Under the pieces are notes generated by a model. The model made no database searches and was not told where the DNA came from. It saw only the letters and a list, made by a program, of their open reading frames with translations. A stretch of 64,000 bases of DNA. Origin: Amborella trichopoda (taxonomy: Eukaryota; Streptophyta; Magnoliopsida; Amborellales; Amborellaceae). This document shows, piece by piece, positions 1 through 11,199 of this stretch. The stretch lies in assembly GCF_000471905.2 (NCBI RefSeq), contig NW_006495906.1, forward strand, positions 3,439,973 through 3,503,972, in the 5' to 3' direction. The first letter of the stretch is position 1; the number at the start of each line of letters is the position of its first letter. The position numbers were made by a program, and so were the translations under genes.

Positions 1-1357
1 GGGGCAAGCACCACTGGCCCGGGCCTTGCATCGCAGCGGCTTCAAGGGGTGCGATGATATCTTTCTTTCTCTCTCCTTTTTTTATCTTTATCTCTCTCTC
101 TTCCTGCTCTGGTCTATCAAGTCCCTCTTTCCCAGCTTCTCTTTCTCCATTGTGCATGCCAGACCTATCACTTGGTGTGATGCCTTCCTACCCCTGAGAC
201 ATGTACAGCGAGCCAGGCCTTAGCCCGAGTGGCCCGAGCCTAGCACCGTCTGGGTTCTCCTTCTCTTTCTTCTCTTATGTCACAATGGCGCAAGACTAGC
301 GTCGCCTGGCCTCTCTTTCCCTTCTCTCTTTCTCGTCCCAGATGGCGCAAGTCCATCACCGTCTGTGCTCTCACTCTCTCATTTTTTGTCTCAGACGGCG
401 AAGCCTCAACGCCACCTGAGTTTTCTCATTCTTCTTTCTCAAACGGTGAAACCTTAGCGTCGCCTGAGTTTTCTCATTTCTTCTGTCACAACCGGTGCAA
501 GCTTAGCGTCGCTTGGGTTTTCCTTCTTTCTTCTCATCTGTCATAGCCAGCGCAAGCTTAGCGCCGCCTGAGTTTTCTTTCTTTCTTGTCTTCTGTCACA
601 GTCGGTGCAAGCTTAGCGTCGCCTGGGTTTTGTTTCTTTCTTCTGTTCTGTCACAGCCGACGCCAGCCTAGCGCCGCTTGGGTTCTCTTTCTTTCTTCTC
701 TTCTGTCACAGCTGATGCTAGCCAAGCGTCGCCTGGGTTTTCTTTCTTTCTTCTCTTCTGTCACAGTCGGCACAAGCCTAACGCCATTTGAGTTTTCTTT
801 CTTTCTTCTCTTCTTTTCTTTCTCTCTCTGATATCTCTTCTTTTCTTTCTCTCTCTGATCTCTCTTTTTCGTTTACTCTCTCATTTGATCAAGAAGAGAC
901 TAGCATTCAATGATAGTCCAATTATTTACCTGTAATGTTGTTGTGCCGGTCATAGTTACTATGTCCGCTTTATTGCCACGATAGACAAGTCATTGGGTCT
1001 AGTTAGTCGGTATTGTTATAGTCGTGTAGTAGTAGTAACTCTGCTGAGCCAGTCTGAGCTACCGAGCCCATTTTACTACCATGACAGGTCAATTACCTAC
1101 TAAATAGGTTACTGTGTCAGTCTCACCACTTGATCAAATTCTTCTCACCCCAATCTTCATCTTCTCATTCTTCCTCTTTTTGAATGTGCACACACACATT
1201 AGCCTAAAGGCAAGGTGGGGTCCCTTGACCCACTTGTCTTATAACATTTGAGCAAGGTTCCCGAGAGAGCGATCTCAAGTCTCGGGTTTCCTTAAAACTC
1301 GAGACGCATCCTGTCAGATCACCTAGATCCGGAGGGCAAGATTAAGGCACCTAACCA
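1..1357 (+). mobile_element. L1: 3' part of a Tat-type LTR
   Basis: This is the downstream portion of a long LTR in plus orientation; its upstream end lies outside the window. The last ~160 bp contain the block that also ends the other Tat LTRs here (mirrored near 3804, 15617, 32392 and 47392), with the words CTCGAGA/CTCGGG and the terminus GGCACCTAACCA ending in CA at 1357. No tRNA-Arg-type primer site follows, so this is probably a 3' LTR or solo-LTR end facing unrelated flank. The ORFs at 26-831 are translations of the pyrimidine-rich array and are not genes. Confidence 0.7.
277..823 (+). repeat. 55-bp tandem array inside L1
   Basis: About ten degenerate copies of a ~55-bp unit. Each begins near TGTCACAGTCGGTGCAAGC, continues with TAGCGTCGCCTGGGTTTTC and ends in a TTTCTTTCTTCTCTTC tract. 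The first three copies are the most diverged. The same theme (CGGTG...TAG...GTTTTCTCTC...CTTCT) occurs as ~47-bp units on the opposite strand in LTRs L5 and L6, so the array belongs to the LTR family. Confidence 0.85.
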
Positions 1358-1976
1358 CATAGATCTTTCAAATGGCGGTAGTTTGAAAGAAAATGGACTT
1401 CGTTTGGTTAGTCAAAACCAGTGGCAACAATAGTGACAGTACAAATATTCAGGGAGAACAGCCAACAGTGGCATACTTATATATTTTGGAACATAACTTC
1501 ACTTTTGTAAGGAGTTACAGTAATGGGCAAACATGAACATTTTACTAGACTACCATATCTTTCTAATGGAAGTGATTTGAGGTCAATTGGACCTCATTTG
1601 ACTGTTCAAAAGCCTCTTACAAAAACATGTATGTTCCTAGAATTTCACAGTAACACTTTACATGCCTCAAGAACATGTTCCATAACCTTTAATTCTTAGT
1701 GAATAACATCATAATAAATGTTCCTTCACAATATGCACACATAAACATACATTTTTTATAGAATTTGTAAGACACACATTCATTTATCAGCACCAAAACT
1801 CATCATAGAGCAAAGGCACCAATTTCAGTGAAACAAGGCATAGGAATCACTACAATGCATTCACTTTTTATTACTCATCTTATAGACAATCATTCCATAC
1901 ATTCACTTTTTATTACTCATCTTTAGACAATCATTTTCATGTATTCTCATGGCAGTAGTCCAATGGTGGTGGACCC

Positions 1977-2154
1977 ACTTACCTATTATGCAAAGATGCT
2001 TTCAAAAATCCTCTTTAACAATCTCCTTCCAGCTCCTAACAAGGCTCCAGCAATTGAGTAACAGTGAGCTTACAATGGCTCTTAGAGAGAGAGAGAGAGA
2101 GAGAGTGTGTGTGTGTGAAAACTCTTAAGAAGAGTGTTTGAAGGGGTATTTATA
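1977..2154 (-). promoter_or_regulatory. Possible minus-strand promoter and leader with splice-donor-like site
   Basis: On the minus strand, TATAAATA (2154-2147) is followed by a CT/AC microsatellite leader and, about 170 nt downstream, by AGGTAAGT (1984-1977), a perfect plant 5' splice-site consensus. This could be the promoter and leader of an inserted LTR, or of an antisense unit in the 3' part of element G. It could also be chance; no coding exon was found on either side. Confidence 0.2.
2084..2117. repeat. (AG)n-(TG)n compound microsatellite
   Basis: Eleven or so AG dinucleotides run directly into six or seven GT dinucleotides. On the minus strand this reads as an (AC)n(CT)n tract just downstream of a TATA-like box at 2147-2154. 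Confidence 0.95.
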
Positions 2155-2280
2155 AGCAAGAAAGGGGAGAGGGGAAGCATGCATAAGCCAAGTGGCAACA
2201 AGGGTTACAAGTGTTGTGTGTGTGGTGTTCAAGTGACTGTCAGAGGCCTACAAGTGCCTGACATGTGTCAAATGGCAATA

Positions 2281-2705
2281 GACAGATAGATTTACACAAA
2301 CGACTTTACACAGACAGCTTTACACAGATGGATTTACACAGACGGCTTTACACAGACAACTTTACAAAGACGGCTTTGTGCAGACGGCTTTACACAGATG
2401 GCTTTACACAGATGGATGGCGTTACACAGATGGTTATATACAGTTGGCTTTACACCAACAACTTTACACAGATGCCTTTACACCAACAACTTTACCCAGA
2501 TGGCTTTACACAGACGACTTTACACAAATGGCTTTACACAAATGGCTTTACAACAGACAGATTTACACAGACGACTTTAAAACAGATAGCTTTACACAAA
2601 CGACTTTATAAACAGCTTTACACAGATGGCTTTACATTGATGGCTTTACACAGACAACTTTACCCAGACGGCTTTACATAGACGGCTTTACACAAATGGA
2701 TTTAA
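2281..2705 (+). repeat. 14-bp minisatellite
   Basis: About 29 imperfect copies of a 14-bp unit, consensus GGCTTTACACAGAC, with A/G and T/C variants and occasional 2-bp insertions. Because 14 is not a multiple of 3, every frame reads a 14-residue periodic peptide. This explains three overlapping open frames (2265-2681, 2378-2611, 2398-2580), which should not be annotated as genes. Confidence 0.95.
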
Positions 2706-2949
2706 CACTTCTCTTCTCCTCTTCCATTGGCTTTTTACTGTCGTGCAAGCCTTTCTAACTAAGAAATGTTTCGATCTTTACATGTTCCTTGAAGGATAGG
2801 GAATGCCAAATAGGGGCACCTGTAGACACCCCATTTTAAAACTGATAAATTTTATGATTTTTCAAAACTTAGAGGACCACACTATTTCAGTAGACCCCTA
2901 AACCATTGACCGCCATAATTCATGATTCCCATCTTATGATCTAGTATCC

Positions 2950-3085
2950 TCTCAAATATTATAGTTTTTAATAGTTATCCATTCTACACCCATGTTTTTA
3001 GTAATTATCCATTCTACACCTAGCAAATCTTGTAGTTTTTAACAGTTATCCATTCTACACCCATGTTTTTAGTCGTTATTCACGC
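2950..3085 (+). repeat. Short tandem duplications in LTR G
   Basis: The phrase TAGTTATCCATTCTACACC recurs about three times with small variants, joined by CATGTTTTTAGT, giving nested units of roughly 35 and 65 bp upstream of the TATA-like box. This could be a U3 enhancer-type duplication; that role is an inference. Confidence 0.7.
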
Positions 3086-3096
3086 ATCTTTTGAGT

Positions 3097-3107
3097 CTAT
3101 AAAAAAA
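3097..3107 (+). promoter_or_regulatory. TATA-like box of LTR G
   Basis: TCTATAAAAAAA lies about 275 bp into the LTR and is followed by a GA-rich presumed leader, consistent with a U3/R boundary some 30 bp downstream. No experimental start site can be inferred. Confidence 0.45.
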
Positions 3108-4489
3108 TACTAACGTGCCTCTTGTAGGGGTGAGACGTGGTAGGCTAGGAAATCTGAGAGAGATAGAGAGTGCCAAGAGAGAAAACCTGTGAGAGAAAGC
3201 CTAGATCTAGAGAAGCAACCTTAAGCCCTAGGTCCTCCTAAAACAAACTTTTAGTCTAGTGTTGTACATCATTTTTGACGTACGTACATCCCTCACTCGA
3301 ATAAGGAGAGAGCCAGTGACTACTCGGTCCTGCTGGTACTCAAGACACTATCAGACCAAAGTTGTGCTACGAAATAAGGCTCGAACTAGACAACCTGGGA
3401 AGAGTACTATCATGCCATGAAAAGACCTTACACTTGTAGCCTTATACCAGTGGCTTCAGAACAGTACCAGACCACCGTCATTGCATTTAGAATGTCGAAA
3501 AACCCCCGAAGATCAAATTTGGGCTCAATGGTACCAATCAAAAGGGTTCTACGTCCAAATTACCTCAAAAAGGGTAGGGTTTTACACTATCACGTTGTGG
3601 CCTCACTAAACAAGCCCCCAACCATGGAGGCTACGACTTCACGTTTCTAGATGGACTTCAATGACCTACTGAACCTTCGTCTGAATTCGGGAAAAGCTCA
3701 AACTTGGACATGTTTTAGATCATGATGACCCCATCATTTTGACCTAGGGCATGCACCATGGCACAACCTAGAGTCAAACCTTTGCTAGAAAGAAGGTGGG
3801 CATTGGTTAGGTCCCTCGATCTCGCCCTCTAGGTCAGGTTGACCTGGTGGTGTGGTTTTGGGTTCGAGATGGACCCAGGACCTGAGATCGCTCACTCGAG
3901 AACAAACATAAAGAAGACGTGGGCAGGAGTACCAACCGATGAGAGGGGAATTAAGGTCATGAGGCAGGACTTACCTCACGTGGGTCCATGACACGCTCAG
4001 GCTAGCTTGCATGACACGTTGAAATGCTCCGGCCGAAGGCCGGTTTGGAATCGCCTTCCTTGACCTGTTTCTCTTTTCCTGCAAACACAGACACACACAT
4101 TAAAAGTACAAATGAGTGGGGCATAGGTCGTCACCTTGTTATAGAGAGATAAAGAAGTGAAAATGAGAGAATAAGTTCGACCCAGCAGCTAGACTAACAC
4201 AGTGGCTAGACCAGTAGGTGGTTGACCAGGCATGATAGCAAGACGGGCACAGTAACTCAGACCGATACATCGACATTACTACTAGATGACAGAACCAACA
4301 CCGACAAGCCTGACACGATGGCTAATTTGTCGTGGCAGTAAGATGTGCATGATAACTTAGATCGGCACAACGACATTATTGCTAGATTACAAGACTGGAA
4401 CGACAACGCAAGGCTCAGCCTACCCTCTAGTCAAAGAAGCAAAGAAGAGAAAGAGAAGAGATGAAGTCTAGCTTGACTTTTGTTAGGTC

Positions 4490-7025
4490 CTAAAAAAAAG
4501 ACGAAAGTGAAAATAAAGGTGATGGTGATATAAGATTGATAGAGAATGAGATGAAATGAAAATGAAAGAGATGAATTAAAATAAAATTAGAAAATGGAAT
4601 TAGGATTAAAATGGAATGAAGTGAAGTGAAATAAATAAAATGAAATGAAGTAAAATAAAATAAAAGGGATGGAAGAAAATAAATAAGATGAGATAATTAA
4701 AATAAAATAAATGGATGGAATAGAGTGATATATGGTGAGATAAAATGAGTGAAGCAAAATGAATGGAATAAATTGGAATGGACTCAAGTGAAGTGAATGG
4801 AATCAAATAAAAGGAAGGAGTAAGCTGGAATAATATAAAGGGAAGTGGTAGAAGCAATAAAATGTGATAGTTTTAAAATAAATAATAATAAAATGAATTA
4901 AAAGAAGGAGAGTTTGACTTGTAGGAGAGGATTGAGTAAAATAATAATAAAAGAAGAGACACGTTTTGGTTAAGGGAAGAATTGGGTTGTTGAGTTTATT
5001 GGATTCTTTTAAGTTTTAAAGAGAGGGAGTTTGACACATAGAAAGGGGTTAATTAAAATAGTATTTAAAAAAAATGGTTTGGTTTAAGAGAGTGGAAGGA
5101 TTTATTATTAGGTTATTCGGATGAGAGAGAGTGAAGTTGGTTATTGGGTTATTTGGGTGAGAGAGAAAGAGAGTGGGGGTATTGGTTTTTAAAGTTTAAA
5201 GAGAGAGCTTTTGTTGGGTTGAACGAAGTAAAGTGAGGGAAAATGAAATCAATGAAAGCTTCAAACAAGAAGAAAGAGACGAAAAGGGGAGAGGGGATTA
5301 CGTTTGGAGGTTTAGAGAGAGAGCCTGAAATTAAAAAGAGGAAGATCTTGGAAGGGTCGGAGGTTACAGGCGGTACGGAGAGGATGAGAGGAGGCCCGTG
5401 TGGTTTGCTTTTAGAGTAAGGAAGAGAGAGCAGAAGGTTGTAGTGTGGGTGAGAGTTGCAGAGACTTTAGAGAGAGCAATAGGTTGCGGTGGGGTTTCAG
5501 TGAGGATTGGGGACAGAGAGCAAGAGAGAGGGCAGCAACCGAGATGGGGCAGCAAAGGTGGAAAAAAATGGTGGTGGAGGGTGGAGCAGCAATTGAAGAA
5601 AGAAGAGGGTGAGGTGATGGCTGCTATAGTGGTTGCAGCAGGAAGTGGCCTAGATGGAGATGAGAGAGTTATCGGTGGTTGAGCAGCAAGATGGAGGAAG
5701 TTTGTGGCTCTTGGTCTCGGGTATAGGAATAAGAAAGAGAGATGGGCGAGAATGGGAAGAAACAGGCAGTAGCCAGCTACCATCTGGTGCGATAGAGGCA
5801 GGGAAGAAGGGAAGCCTAGTTGCAGGCGTGGATGGTGAAGTCGTGAGATGGTGGATGGAAGCGAGCTGGGCCGCAGCTGAGTGGGGTGGAGATGGCTGAG
5901 GTGGTGCCAGCTGATTGGAGTGGAGGAAGCGAAGGTAAAGGGGGAGGAAGGTCAAGGCAACAATTGATGATGGCAAAGGAAGAAAGGTCCAAGACTGAAG
6001 GTGGCTCAGCTATGTAGGAGAAGGCTTGATGGAGGTAACTGAGCAAGAGTGGGGCTACAAGGTGGCGGCAGCAGCAAGGATGGCTTGCAGCAGAATGGGC
6101 TGCAACGAGGTGGTGAAAAGAGGAGAGAAACATGGAGGGCAGGAGGTGACAGAGCAAGAGTGGGAGGTCTATTGGGTTTTTTCTCTTTTTATGGTTTTAG
6201 AGAGAGAGAGGATGATGGGAGGATGAGAGAGTGGGTGGTGGAAACGAGCTGAGAGAGAGGTGGAGGACAGGGGGCTGAACGACAGGTGGAGCACAGTGGG
6301 CTGAGAGAGGGACAATAGCGTGGGAGAGGAGTGCACGGCAATGGTGAAGTTCTTGCACGACGATGAGGTGAGTTGCAAACGGCGATGGGTTGGGGAAGTC
6401 ACAGACGGCAATGGGTAGTGGAATTCACAGGCAGCTATGGGTAAAAAGGTTTCACAAGTGGCAGTAAGGTGGGTTGCACTGACGGCAGTGGGTAGAAAGG
6501 TTTCATAGGTGGGTAGTAAGGTGGGTTACACAGATAGCGTTGGGTAGAAAGGTTTGGAGAATGGTGCCACAGATCATGTGAGGGAAAAAGGAATGCGAGG
6601 ATGCACAAAGGGGGATGACGTGAAGGTGCACATACGAAAGAAGAGAAAGGGAGATGAAAGGGAGATGAACATGAGGGACTACCAAAAAAAGGAGGAGGTG
6701 GACCCAAGGAGTCCACAAGAAGCCGGTGGATGTGCAGGAGATAAAAGAATAAGGAAAGAGAAGAATTGTGGTCATGCTAGACCACAAGGAGGGAGAGGGG
6801 AAAGTTGTGGTCATGAGGGACTACTAAGAAGAGGGAAGAGGAGGATCGTAGTCATGCGAGACCATAAGGGAAGGAAAGAGGGAAGAAGATAAGGAGAAAG
6901 AGTGAAACACATAAAGTGATGGGGCTCCATCGTCTGTGTATGATGAGAGAGAAAGAGAAGGAGAGAGAGAAAGAGAGAAAGAGAAGAGAGAAAGAAAAAA
7001 GAGATAAAGAGAAGGGAGAGAGAGA
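4490..7025. repeat. Purine-rich low-complexity core of L2
   Basis: 4490-4900 is built from short AT-rich words of the type AAATGAAATG/AAATAAAATG. 5100-6300 is strongly G/A-skewed on the plus strand. 6427-6550 holds about 2.3 copies of a ~56-bp unit around GGGTAGAAAGGTTTCA. 6760-6880 holds about 2.5 copies of a ~47-bp unit around GTGGTCATGCTAGACCA. 6945-7025 is GAGAGAAAGAG repeat. The numerous proline/serine-rich open frames on the minus strand (for example 5364-5783 and 5650-5976) are products of this skew. Confidence 0.8.
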
Positions 7026-7160
7026 TTTATGTTAAGCCTAGAGGTACCGATCCAAAAATTTCTCTCTCCTTCCCCTTTTTCTCAAAACGTGACCCAACAA
7101 TGAAGAAAAATCAAAATTTTAGTAAGTCAAGTGGGGTCCCTTGTACAATGATATCACGTG

Positions 7161-7170
7161 ATATATATAG
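7161..7170 (-). promoter_or_regulatory. TATA box of LTR L2
   Basis: The minus-strand reading CTATATATAT sits in a block conserved among the LTRs in the window (GGGCAAAATTCTATATATA). The next ~35 nt downstream read toward ATCATTGTACAAGGG, conserved as the probable start region. Confidence 0.55.
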
Positions 7171-8258
7171 AATTTTGCCCAAACATAGGTGAATTAATCA
7201 AAATCTATCTTAATTGATGATAATTACAATTTATTTGAATAAAAAAAAAATCTAAAAATACGGACAAAATGACAATTTTACCTCTGCTCAACAATTCATG
7301 AAATGCCACTTCCATCCCTGCTGCTGCCCTATAACGTGCATGATCTTCCATGGCCGATTCGAGATTGCTTCGACACCCATTTCACCAAATTATGATTACA
7401 TTCTTGTTGGGCTCGGCATGATTTGGTACCAACTTCGAACAATGAATCGTGTTTTTAGGCCACGATCATGCGACTCAAATTTTACATGAATCTTGGAAAC
7501 TTTTGATCGATAATGCGCTTGTTTCTTGATGTATTTCTTGGATTTCTTTACTAGATCACACTAAGCATGCTGTCACGATGGCATTGCAACAAACGAAGCT
7601 CAATTTTGTACCCGAAAGAAGATTTCGCACTTATGGGTTTTAACTGAAATCTAGAATCCGATTATCGGAATTTACAAAACTTTGTGGACTCCGTTCATGA
7701 AATTCGACCATTCATCACGTACGAGGTTTGACTCAGATGTAGCCTCATACCATACGCATGCGATGGAGCTGGTCTTGCATTAATTCGATGCGCGAGCGCC
7801 GTGATTTGACTGCTTGAGCGAGACATATCGTTGCTGATTTTCCTACAACTTTCTTTTCAAATCGTTAACTTTTCTCTAGCTTTTCTCCCTGCTAGGGCAT
7901 TGTCACGAGACGTGACACATATCGAAATGCTCTACTTGGCAAGACGAACACGCTCATAAATTTTAAGCTCGATTTGACTCGGAATGTGGAGATATGGCTC
8001 TAGAAAATCACTGCCTGAAACTGTAAAAAAAGTCACAATTAATGGTGATTTGGTGAAGGGAGGGCACACGGGAATAGTGTGTGACCTATCCCTTTTTAGT
8101 ATTTTACCCATAACTTTGTCCTGAAGCATCCATTTGAGCCGAAACTTGACCCATAAGGAATTTCGACTGTGCCTGATCCAATGGCGGTGGTCCCACAGTT
8201 ATTTGATGCACCAAAAATAGAGTTTAAGTTACAGGGTCTTTTTCAAGGTGATGTAAGG

Positions 8259-9300
8259 TCTTTTAGTTTTTAATTGCACATAGCTAGCCATCTGGTCTAC
8301 GCCACTCAATCAAATGTCTTCCCTGTAGTCGGCCAAGGCTTCGAAAGTTCCCAGAATGTAGGTCTCTCCGAAAAAGGACCTTATTTTTATCGAGGACAAA
8401 GAGCCTCTCATTACTAAGAACGAACCGCATCCTTCATCTTAGCCTGTTGCTTCTAGAGGCGAGGATGAGTCGGTGCCTTCCTTGACCTAATTGTAATGGG
8501 AAACTGAGCGATCTCTCTTGCAACTTCGAGAGGGGGACTTGTACTCCTTGTTCAAAGGGAACCTATCGTAGGTGCAGCTTTTGTAGTCACCTCTTTCTCG
8601 GGGCAAGTTATTTATCCTCTCATTGGCGCACTCGAGGTGGCTCTCCCGTATCACAGAATAAGATGCCTTTCCCTGTACAAGTTACTAGGCTCAATCACTG
8701 TAATGTCTCTAAGGACAATGGACGTGACCTTCTCATAGTCGCTTATCAACTTTTCCACCGAGCTTCTTTCTTCGAGTTGATCGCGTTCTCTCTTCTGATG
8801 AAGAGGTTGATGGGCAACCTCATAGACTCCGATATTCCTTGTGCAGACTTATTCAAAAATAAGGTGACTGAAGTGGCTCAATAGGCTAGGTCAGTTATTG
8901 ACTTAGAAGAAGCAACTTCTATTTAGAAATATCCTTCTATCAACCTTTACTTTGATTCTTCCCTAGGCCTTTGGCTATCACACATGCTACGACAACACAC
9001 TTGAGTAACCTTTAAACCAACTTGCTCATGTGACAATCGTTCACTTAGATTTTGAGAGCTTGCCTTTAGAGGTTCCTTCTATATCTAAAGAAATCACATG
9101 TTTTGAAAATGAGGATGACATGGCGATCCTTGAATGGAATGATTTGGAAGGCTTGCTTGCTACGACTTGTGAGGTAAGAAGAGATATGTTTTCTCCTCAG
9201 CTAGTGTGTGGAGAATACCCCCCTTTGGTTAGAAAGTTTGCCCTCCTCTAGGCGACAACTTTGAAGGACGGAATCAGTGGACACAACAGGACTATTATAG
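8259..9300 (+). pseudogene. Unidentified coding-like remnant, antisense to element A
   Basis: Two plus-strand open stretches, 8663-8884 (73 codons) and 9030-9251 (73 codons), have a balanced amino-acid composition unlike the low-complexity frames nearby. Read-through segments between and upstream (from about 8400) also look protein-like but contain several stops and frame changes. The first stretch has a hydrophobic run around LIVAYQLF...FFELIAFSLL; the second is acidic (SLPLEVPSISKEI then CFENEDDMAILEW). I do not recognise a family. It lies between the truncated L2 and the minus-strand gag-protease of element A, with opposite polarity. Some Tat-clade elements carry antisense extra ORFs between pol and the 3' LTR, which is one explanation. 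A fragment of a captured host gene is another. Confidence 0.3.
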
Positions 9301-10330
9301 GCTCAGTCTTGAGGCTTGAGCAAACGTCGTCATTCATAATTCTTTGTACATGAATTCTTGGTATTGATAATAATGTGCCCCTCTTTACTCCCTCTGTATG
9401 TTGACTATGAATTTTGGACTTATGAATGAAACGTCTCTCTTTTTCTTAGTGTGATGCACAAATCTTTTATTCTTCCTTCTGTTTTTGTTTTACTATTTCT
9501 GCCCCAGAGTGTGAGACGAAAAAGGATAGCCCATTGCTTGCTTCGTCTTTTGATAGCATTTCCTGACTCTAATGACCTCGAATGGGGGCGCAGTTGCTTC
9601 CTCACCCCATAGTGTTTGATTGGACATGAGTTCATAATTCTTGGTTCTCATGATTTGGTGAGCTTGCTTGCTGTAGATACTCCAATCTGGGGGAACTTTG
9701 GCTTCGACTCAAGGTGCATTGCTCTTGAGCTTATCATAGATCTTAATCTTAGGGACAAACTCCTTTGAGTGCTTTGAAGCGATACGCATACCCTTCAACT
9801 GATTCTGGAGGCTGCAAATCTCACTCCTCAGTTCTGCTTGTTCCTGAGAACCGGAGGGCCGGTCTTCGCCTGTTTTTCCTTCTTCAAGACCATTTGAAAA
9901 GTGTAAGACCTTCTTTTGGCTGTTGGTAATCTCCTTGCTCAAGGAAGATGGGGTTTGGAGTACCTTCCTTGGTGGTCGGTATGTCAGTTTAGCCTTTAGG
10001 AGAGCAATGGGGACATGCAGGACCTTTTGATGATCCGGCGTATAGGTGGCTCTTAGTGCTGGAAGGTCTACCTTTAAGACTTCCTCAACCTCAGGAATTG
10101 CATCTAACTCACCATTTTGTTCTGATCAACTGTAAGTAGAGGTAGAGGGAGAGACTTCTTCTTTAGGGGATAACATCATGACCTCAGAGACGTGGCAGGG
10201 TATACTTGGGCAGATAGGAGTCAAAGGGAGGATCTTGCCCTATCTTTCCTTTTCTTTGAACACATCCGTGATCATTCGCCCAAGGTCTTCAACATCATCG
10301 TGAGACGATGGTACCATTTTTCTCACAGGC
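9301..10330 (-). pseudogene. Element A: spacer downstream of protease
   Basis: Minus-strand coding continues past the protease with stops. A readable piece (9942-9709) is rich in E, K, Q and S (QEQAELRSEICSLQNQL looks coiled-coil-like), followed by a stretch containing PDWSIYSKQAHQIM and TLWGEEATAP. In Tat polyproteins a poorly conserved linker of this kind separates the protease from reverse transcriptase. No RT motif follows. The element is truncated near 9300, where it meets unrelated sequence, and nothing else of A's pol survives in the window. Confidence 0.4.
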
Positions 10331-10398
10331 TTTCAATCATCATCTTTTAGCTTTTCTGGCACTAGAAGTTTTGTGAAATAGTACTTGTCATCAGCATA

Positions 10399-10920
10399 AT
10401 GAGTTTTGGCAACAAGGAATGGTCTCTTATCAACATAGACTATGTGTTGTCTCCCATCTCGACTGTACTTGAAGCACTGATGGAGCGTGGAAGGAACCAC
10501 ACCTTGGTCGTGGAGCCAAGGGCGGCCAAACAGGATGTTGTAAGACGTATCGGTGTCGATTACGTGGAATTGAGCGTAATCGTTAGGTCACCGATCTTGA
10601 GGCGAAAGCATACCATACCAGCTGGCTTCTCCCCTGTGGGTAGGAGTGAGATCTTCAGATCCCAATCCCAATCGGGTGAGGATCCTTCTTAGGATCAGGT
10701 TGACTGTTGACCCTCCATCAAGAATAATCCGGTTGATAGGGCAGACATGTAGTTCACCATTCATGAAGAGAGAGCGATTGTGAAACTTGCCTCCCAGTTG
10801 CAAGTCATCGTCAGAAAAGTCGACCGCCAAGCACATACTCAAGATGGCTGGGTCCACTTCAATAGGCTCCACTTCGATCTCGTACACCTTCGAGTTAGAA
10901 AGATCTTGGACCAGAGCCAT
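10399..10920 (-). pseudogene. pol: Element A: retropepsin-like aspartic protease
   Basis: The 110-codon open frame 10920-10588 contains the active-site block PINRIILDGGSTVNLI, with catalytic Asp at residue 68 in the DGGS form often seen in Tat-clade elements instead of DTG/DSG. After one stop the same frame continues with FHVIDTDTSYNILFGRPWLH and then PSTLHQCFKY, the characteristic C-terminal half of a Tat protease. The enzyme would mature the Gag-Pol polyprotein in the virus-like particle. It follows gag on the same strand, as expected. The break between the two halves makes it non-functional as read. This is the only Tat-type protease I could find in the window. Confidence 0.8.
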
Positions 10921-11199
10921 ACGATAGTCTTTGGATAGCTGAAAGGTGTCATAGATACTTAGAAGAGCTTAAAGCTTTTTCAAGTGCCCAACTACATCAT
11001 ATTTCACCTTATCCTCATCAGTCTTCTGTGTTCTTGATCCAATCATTGGTTTGGGTGGTACGGAAGGTTTAAGAGCGGGTTTTGGTTGAGTTTTGGTTTG
11101 TGACATTGGTTGAATTTGTTGTTCAGCCGATGCCACTTGGGTTGATGGGAAGGTAATAAGGATTTGTATTGGGGATATTGAGGTTTGAGTTTGAGGCTT

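Larger units (their letters stand above)
1358..2820 (+). other. Non-coding; probable 3' internal region of LTR element G
   Basis: No credible coding region is visible. The stretch is AT-rich up to about 2080, has a GA/GT microsatellite at 2084-2117, and ends with a minisatellite and the purine-containing tract AAATAGGGGCACC directly before an LTR-like start at 2821. A tandem array just upstream of a 3' LTR is a known feature of Tat-clade 3' regions, so I infer that this is internal sequence of the element owning that LTR. Nothing here proves which family it is. Confidence 0.4.
2821..3803 (+). mobile_element. LTR of element G, interrupted at its 3' side
   Basis: The segment starts TGTAGACACCCCATTTT immediately after a G-rich tract (AAATAGGGGCACC) that can serve as a polypurine tract. 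TGTAGACACCCC is a common left end of plant gypsy LTRs. A TATA-like box lies at 3097-3107, followed by a GA-rich leader near 3150-3200. The LTR is cut at 3803 by the minus-strand LTR L2 and its right end is not seen in the window. The 77-codon open frame at 3417-3650 matches nothing I recognise and is treated as incidental. Confidence 0.55.
3804..8258 (-). mobile_element. L2: long Tat-type LTR, minus orientation, 5' end lost
   Basis: The low-coordinate end reads TGGTTAGGTCCCTCGATCTC, the reverse of the CCTAACCA terminus found in all the Tat LTRs here. From about 7060 to 8258 it aligns by eye with L3, L5 and L6, including the shared TATA area, the block around ACCAACTTCGA...CGTGTTTTTA, and the block ending near GGTGGTCCCACA. 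The last ~240 bp toward the TG end are missing; homology stops near 8258. The middle (about 4490-7020) is expanded purine-rich sequence, which makes this LTR about 4.5 kb against 2.9-3.3 kb for the others. Divergence from L3 looks like ~30%, so the two are unlikely to be a pair from one insertion. Confidence 0.65.

Noticed and set aside
277..831. Repetitive open frames in the plus strand
   Set aside because: Translations of the 55-bp array; the frame changes with unit length and there is no conserved start.
2265..2681. A repetitive protein of 138 codons
   Set aside because: All three frames are open because of the 14-bp period; this is a property of the minisatellite.
5364..6814. Several overlapping Pro/Ser/His-rich open frames on the minus strand
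   Set aside because: They follow the purine skew of the L2 core, appear in several frames at once, and have no domain or homologue among the other LTRs.
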